Below are positions 5,156-8,239 of a stretch of DNA of 8,239 nucleotides, piece after piece. Origin of the DNA: Porticoccus sp. Lineage in GTDB: Bacteria; Pseudomonadota; Gammaproteobacteria; Pseudomonadales; Porticoccaceae. The position numbers were made by a program, and so were the translations under genes. The stretch lies in assembly GCA_011049795.1 (NCBI GenBank), contig DRHD01000050.1:1-8239 (forward strand). The letters are read 5' to 3'. Within the stretch, counting starts at the first letter, position 1; each line of letters starts with the position of its first letter. Below the pieces are notes generated by a model. It made no database searches. It worked only from the letters and a program-made list of their open reading frames with translations, and was not told where the DNA came from.

Positions 5156-6787
5156 ATGAGCAGTGCTGATAACGTTACTGATACACCAACATCTGATCAA
5201 TTGAGTGACGCCGGTGCGGCATCTTCAGCTAGCCTCTCGCTTTGGTTAATGTTTTTAGTGGCGCTGGGTTTATTGGGCCTTATTTTTGAAGTAGGTCTGG
5301 CCGAAATGGTGAAGGACTGGGAATTGGATGAATATAGCCATGGTTATATGATCCCAATGGTTGCTCTGTACATTATGTGGCAGAAGCAAAACCAGGTACC
5401 TGCGTTAACTCAAAATGGCGCATGGCTTGGAGTGTTAGGTGTAGCCGTTGGCCTAATCGCTTTTTTCATGGGCCAAATGGCGACTGTTTATGAGGTGGTG
5501 CAGTACGGTTTTCTACTTTGTTTGTTCAGTCTGTTTTTATCATTTTTTGGCTGGCGGCCAATGGCATTGATTTGGGTGGCCTTTGCTTATTTAATCTTTA
5601 TGGTGCCATTGCCTCAGTTTGTATATAAAGCCCTTTCGGCCGAGTTGCAGCTGATTTCTTCCTCTTTGGGTGTAGCGGTTATCCGCCTATTCGATATCAG
5701 TGTTTACCTTGAAGGCAATGTCATTGATTTGGGGACTTATCAGCTGCAAGTGGTTGAAGCTTGTAGTGGTCTGCGATATTTGTTTCCGTTGATGAGCTTC
5801 GGTTTTTTAATTGCTTATCTATTTAAAGCCCCTTTTTGGCAGCGGGCGCTGCTATTTTTGTCGACTATTCCTATTACCGTATTAATGAACAGCTTTCGTA
5901 TCGGTGTTATCGGCGTGACCGTTGAATACTGGGGTATAGAAATGGCTGAAGGTTTTTTGCATGACTTTGAAGGTTGGGTTGTGTTTATGGGCTGTTTAGG
6001 CGTACTGGTTGTTGAGATGTGGGTATTACATTTTTTCTCAAAGTCTACGTTAAATATGTGGGATCGTATCGACTTGGATCTGCCGGAAGAAACGATAAGC
6101 CTTAGCGACTTTTCGATTAGCTGGAAGGCGCAGCGTCCTTTTGTGGTGAGCTTTGTGTTAATTGTGGCCGCACTAGTGGGTGGACAGTTCTTGGAAACGA
6201 GAGAAGAGCTAGAGCCTAGTCGCAGCGAATTTAAACAATTCCCTCTCTACAATCAGAAATGGATTGGTCGGGAAGGCTCGATTGAAGACAGGGTACTAGG
6301 CGTATTAAAGCTTACTGATTACCTCATGGCTAATTACCGTATTAAATCGAGCCCTTTGCCGGTTAATTTCTATATGGCTTATTACCAGTCGCAGCGTCAA
6401 GGCGCCTCTATTCATTCACCGAGAACCTGTATACCCGGTGGTGGCTGGGAATTTAAGGGCTTAACTCAACAAGTTATTCCAGGGGTCAATCATATGTCTG
6501 GTGCGCCTCTTGAAGTGAATCGGGTATTAATTAGAAAGGGTTCATCTGCCCAAATCGTGTATTACTGGTTTGAGCAGCGTGGCCGTAATATTACCAATGA
6601 GTATGAGGCAAAATGGTATGTTTTCTGGGACTCATTAATGGACAATAGAACCGATGGAGCCTTGATGCGTGTGACAGTCCCAGTACCGGATATTGACAAA
6701 ATTGAAGAGTCAGAAGAATTGGGGATTAAATTTATTCAGGACTTCTACCCCTTGATTCCAGAATACATTCCTGGGAAGAAATTATAA
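5156..6787 (+). CDS. xrtD: Exosortase fused to a C-terminal EpsI domain (XrtD-like)
   Basis: A 543-residue inner-membrane protein from ATG 5156. Residues about 26-296 are the exosortase, a multi-spanning cysteine transpeptidase-like enzyme thought to recognise and cleave C-terminal sorting signals of exported proteins. The catalytic triad is visible: C203 in EACSGLRY, R248 in NSFRIG and H269 in FLHDFEGW. The stretch RYLFPLMSFGFLIAYLF and the VEYWGIEMAEGFLHDFEGW region resemble exosortase D (VPLPA-CTERM-specific) more than XrtA, whose corresponding regions I recall as ACSGIRYLIAS and DHLIYGW; this subtype call is from memory and tentative. One membrane anchor (about 328-343) leads to an EpsI domain (about 350-543) with its hallmark HSPRTCIPGGGW (420-431, C425). 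EpsI is often a separate gene; its role is unclear, possibly EPS-linked. The gene opens a second transcription unit behind a sigma54 promoter. Confidence 0.9.
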   Translation: MSSADNVTDTPTSDQLSDAGAASSASLSLWLMFLVALGLLGLIFEVGLAEMVKDWELDEYSHGYMIPMVALYIMWQKQNQVPALTQNGAWLGVLGVAVGLIAFFMGQMATVYEVVQYGFLLCLFSLFLSFFGWRPMALIWVAFAYLIFMVPLPQFVYKALSAELQLISSSLGVAVIRLFDISVYLEGNVIDLGTYQLQVVEACSGLRYLFPLMSFGFLIAYLFKAPFWQRALLFLSTIPITVLMNSFRIGVIGVTVEYWGIEMAEGFLHDFEGWVVFMGCLGVLVVEMWVLHFFSKSTLNMWDRIDLDLPEETISLSDFSISWKAQRPFVVSFVLIVAALVGGQFLETREELEPSRSEFKQFPLYNQKWIGREGSIEDRVLGVLKLTDYLMANYRIKSSPLPVNFYMAYYQSQRQGASIHSPRTCIPGGGWEFKGLTQQVIPGVNHMSGAPLEVNRVLIRKGSSAQIVYYWFEQRGRNITNEYEAKWYVFWDSLMDNRTDGALMRVTVPVPDIDKIEESEELGIKFIQDFYPLIPEYIPGKKL

Positions 6788-6799
6788 TTATAATTATAA
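6782..6799 (+). repeat. Tandem hexamer (TTATAA)x3 spanning the exosortase stop
   Basis: Three exact copies of TTATAA run from the last leucine codon through the stop (6785-6787) into the spacer. Each unit reads Leu-stop in frame, so gain or loss of units would not change the protein. It would change the 43-base spacer before the next gene. Confidence 0.85.
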
Positions 6800-6830
6800 T
6801 GATAGCGTTAGTTAGAAGAGTCTTTTTTCG

Positions 6831-8239
6831 ATGGAGTTAATCTATAGCTTTACAGTCGCGCTATTTTTAACCATAGCGCTAATGCCCTTGTTGATTCGCT
6901 TCTCGGCGCAATTACAGTTGGTGGATGAGCCTGGTGATGACCGGAAAATACACGATAAGGTGATGCCGCGAAGTGGTGGGTTGGCAATTATTCTGGGTAT
7001 TTTTATACCGCTGATTTTTCTGTTGTCCATGGATGGCTATATCCCTTTTCTGTTTATTGGTTGTGCCATCATTATTGTTTTTGGTCTGCTGGATGATCGC
7101 GCGGAGCTGAATTATAAGTGGAAGTTATTTGGTCAAAGCTTAGCGGTCATTGTGGTGATGGCGGGCGGTATTGTTATTCACCAGATTCCCTTTTTTGGCT
7201 TAGATGATGTGTCAGTATGGCTCAGTTGGCCGCTGACCTTTGTGTTTTTGTTGGGGGTGGTGAACGGGGTTAATTTCTCCGATGGTTTAGATGGCCTGGC
7301 GGCGGGCACCAGCCTATTGGCTTTAGTCACCATTGCGGCACTGGCTGCCGTTGTTGGTAATACGCAGGTATCGTTAATTGCCATCACCGTGATTGGCGGT
7401 ATTTTGGGTTTCTTGCGTTATAACACCTTTCCCGCGCGAATTTTTATGGGCGATGCGGGCAGTCAGTTTTTAGGGTTTATCACCGCATGCTTGGCCATTG
7501 TGGTGACTCAGGCCGATGCGTCGGCGCTCAACAGATTCTTGCCAGTGATCCTATTAGGTTTGCCGATTTTGGATATTCTTCAAGTGATTCCGGTACGCAT
7601 TAAAAAAGGCTTACCTTTGCCCGGGCCAGATAAGGAACATTTTCATCACCAGCTGGTTAAGCTGGAGTTTAAGCATCATGAGGTGGTAGGCCTTATTTAT
7701 ATCCTGCAAATTATGATGATGAGCGGTGCTTATTTTTTACGGTTTGAAAGTGATGCCACGCTGTTTGTGTTTTATATGGGCTATGTGGCGCTAACATTGG
7801 GTTGTCTTTATGTGGCACATGCATCGGGTTGGAAAATTAGAGACCCTTTACCGAAAGATTCGCCTCGAGACCGGCGTAATTTATTATTACGAAAAGTTGC
7901 CTGGGTTCATGACTACTCAGCTCCCATTGTGCAGATTTCAATGATCATATTTTTTATTACCGTCCCCTTTGTCCTGCATGATGTGGGTTCGCAGTTTTCT
8001 ATGACGGCTATTGTGTTGGCTGTTGTGTTGGCAGTAATGGGCGTGGTTTTTCGCTCGGCACCCGCTTTGCTTGCACGGGTTTCATGTTATTCAATGAGTG
8101 TATTTCTGATTTATTTAATCACCACGCAATTACAGAATGGCCTCTATATTAAGTATATTGATGTTTTTCTAATTGTACTGGCAGCCTTTTTGATGCTGGC
8201 GATAAGAATGAGTAGAAGAGAGCAGTTTCGCTTAGATAC
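6831..8239 (+). CDS. WecA/MraY-family polyprenyl-phosphate sugar-1-phosphate transferase, 3' end outside window
   Basis: An integral membrane enzyme of the polyprenyl-phosphate N-acetylhexosamine-1-phosphate transferase superfamily (WecA, MraY, WbpL). It would attach the first sugar phosphate from a UDP-sugar to undecaprenyl phosphate, starting EPS assembly. At least 469 residues are encoded without a stop. Family motifs are all present: DEPGDDRKIHDKVMPRSGG (34-52), GLLDD (85-89), NGVNFSDGLDGLAAG (145-159), RIFMGDAGSQFLGF (203-216) and the cytoplasmic HFHHQL (270-275). The WecA-like part ends near residue 345, close to the family's usual size of about 350-370. A further 110 or more residues follow with about four hydrophobic stretches, an unusual C-terminal extension. 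The ATG at 6831 has only a weak AGAAGAG site 10 bases upstream. It lies 43 bases after the exosortase gene and is probably co-transcribed. The sugar substrate is not determinable here. Confidence 0.88.
   Translation, partial: MELIYSFTVALFLTIALMPLLIRFSAQLQLVDEPGDDRKIHDKVMPRSGGLAIILGIFIPLIFLLSMDGYIPFLFIGCAIIIVFGLLDDRAELNYKWKLFGQSLAVIVVMAGGIVIHQIPFFGLDDVSVWLSWPLTFVFLLGVVNGVNFSDGLDGLAAGTSLLALVTIAALAAVVGNTQVSLIAITVIGGILGFLRYNTFPARIFMGDAGSQFLGFITACLAIVVTQADASALNRFLPVILLGLPILDILQVIPVRIKKGLPLPGPDKEHFHHQLVKLEFKHHEVVGLIYILQIMMMSGAYFLRFESDATLFVFYMGYVALTLGCLYVAHASGWKIRDPLPKDSPRDRRNLLLRKVAWVHDYSAPIVQISMIIFFITVPFVLHDVGSQFSMTAIVLAVVLAVMGVVFRSAPALLARVSCYSMSVFLIYLITTQLQNGLYIKYIDVFLIVLAAFLMLAIRMSRREQFRLD

Noticed and set aside
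5149..5300. Sorting signal motif from the internal VPLPQ of the exosortase (residues 150-154)
   Set aside because: It is inside a transmembrane segment of the enzyme, not at a C-terminus, so the resemblance to VPLPA is chance.
6842..7387. Reverse-strand ORFs 6842-7030 and 7178-7387
   Set aside because: They lie opposite the WecA-like gene, whose conserved motifs fix the forward frame.

Overview
The window carries six genes, all on the + strand, from an exopolysaccharide (EPS) and exosortase locus. Content and style suggest a marine or aquatic gammaproteobacterium. The reasons are an AlgD-type GDP-mannose dehydrogenase very close in sequence and length to the Pseudomonas enzyme, moderate GC, and a fused exosortase-EpsI protein. 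This taxonomic guess is inference; nothing in the window fixes the species.

Layout. Bases 1-80 are an exact reverse complement of 189-268 and look like a chimeric contig end rather than genuine upstream sequence. The first gene therefore survives only as its C-terminal part: an asparagine synthetase-type amidotransferase, about 80-343. It is followed almost without spacing by a heparinase II/III family protein (346-2319), an AlgD-like nucleotide-sugar dehydrogenase (2316-3629, 4-base overlap) and a GT4 glycosyltransferase (best start 3613, to 4812, 17-base overlap). These four form one tightly packed transcription unit.

A regulatory gap of 343 bases (4813-5155) separates this unit from a second one. 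The gap holds an inverted repeat, a sigma70-like promoter, a very good sigma54 (-24/-12) promoter, a long leader and a leader hairpin. The second unit starts with an exosortase fused to an EpsI domain (5156-6787; XrtD-like by its active-site region). After a 43-base spacer containing a TTATAA tandem repeat comes a WecA/MraY-type polyprenyl-phosphate sugar-1-phosphate transferase (6831 to beyond the right edge) with an unusual membrane-spanning C-terminal extension.

How it fits together (inference from family knowledge). The WecA-like enzyme would load the first sugar on undecaprenyl phosphate, and the GT4 enzyme would extend it. The AlgD-like enzyme would supply GDP-mannuronate or a similar GDP-uronate, and the amidotransferase and lyase-family protein would modify or trim the polymer. 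The exosortase would process proteins with a C-terminal sorting signal that work with this EPS. No sorting-signal substrate is encoded in the window. The sigma54 promoter before the exosortase agrees with the known control of many PEP-CTERM/exosortase systems by RpoN and the PrsK/PrsR pair.
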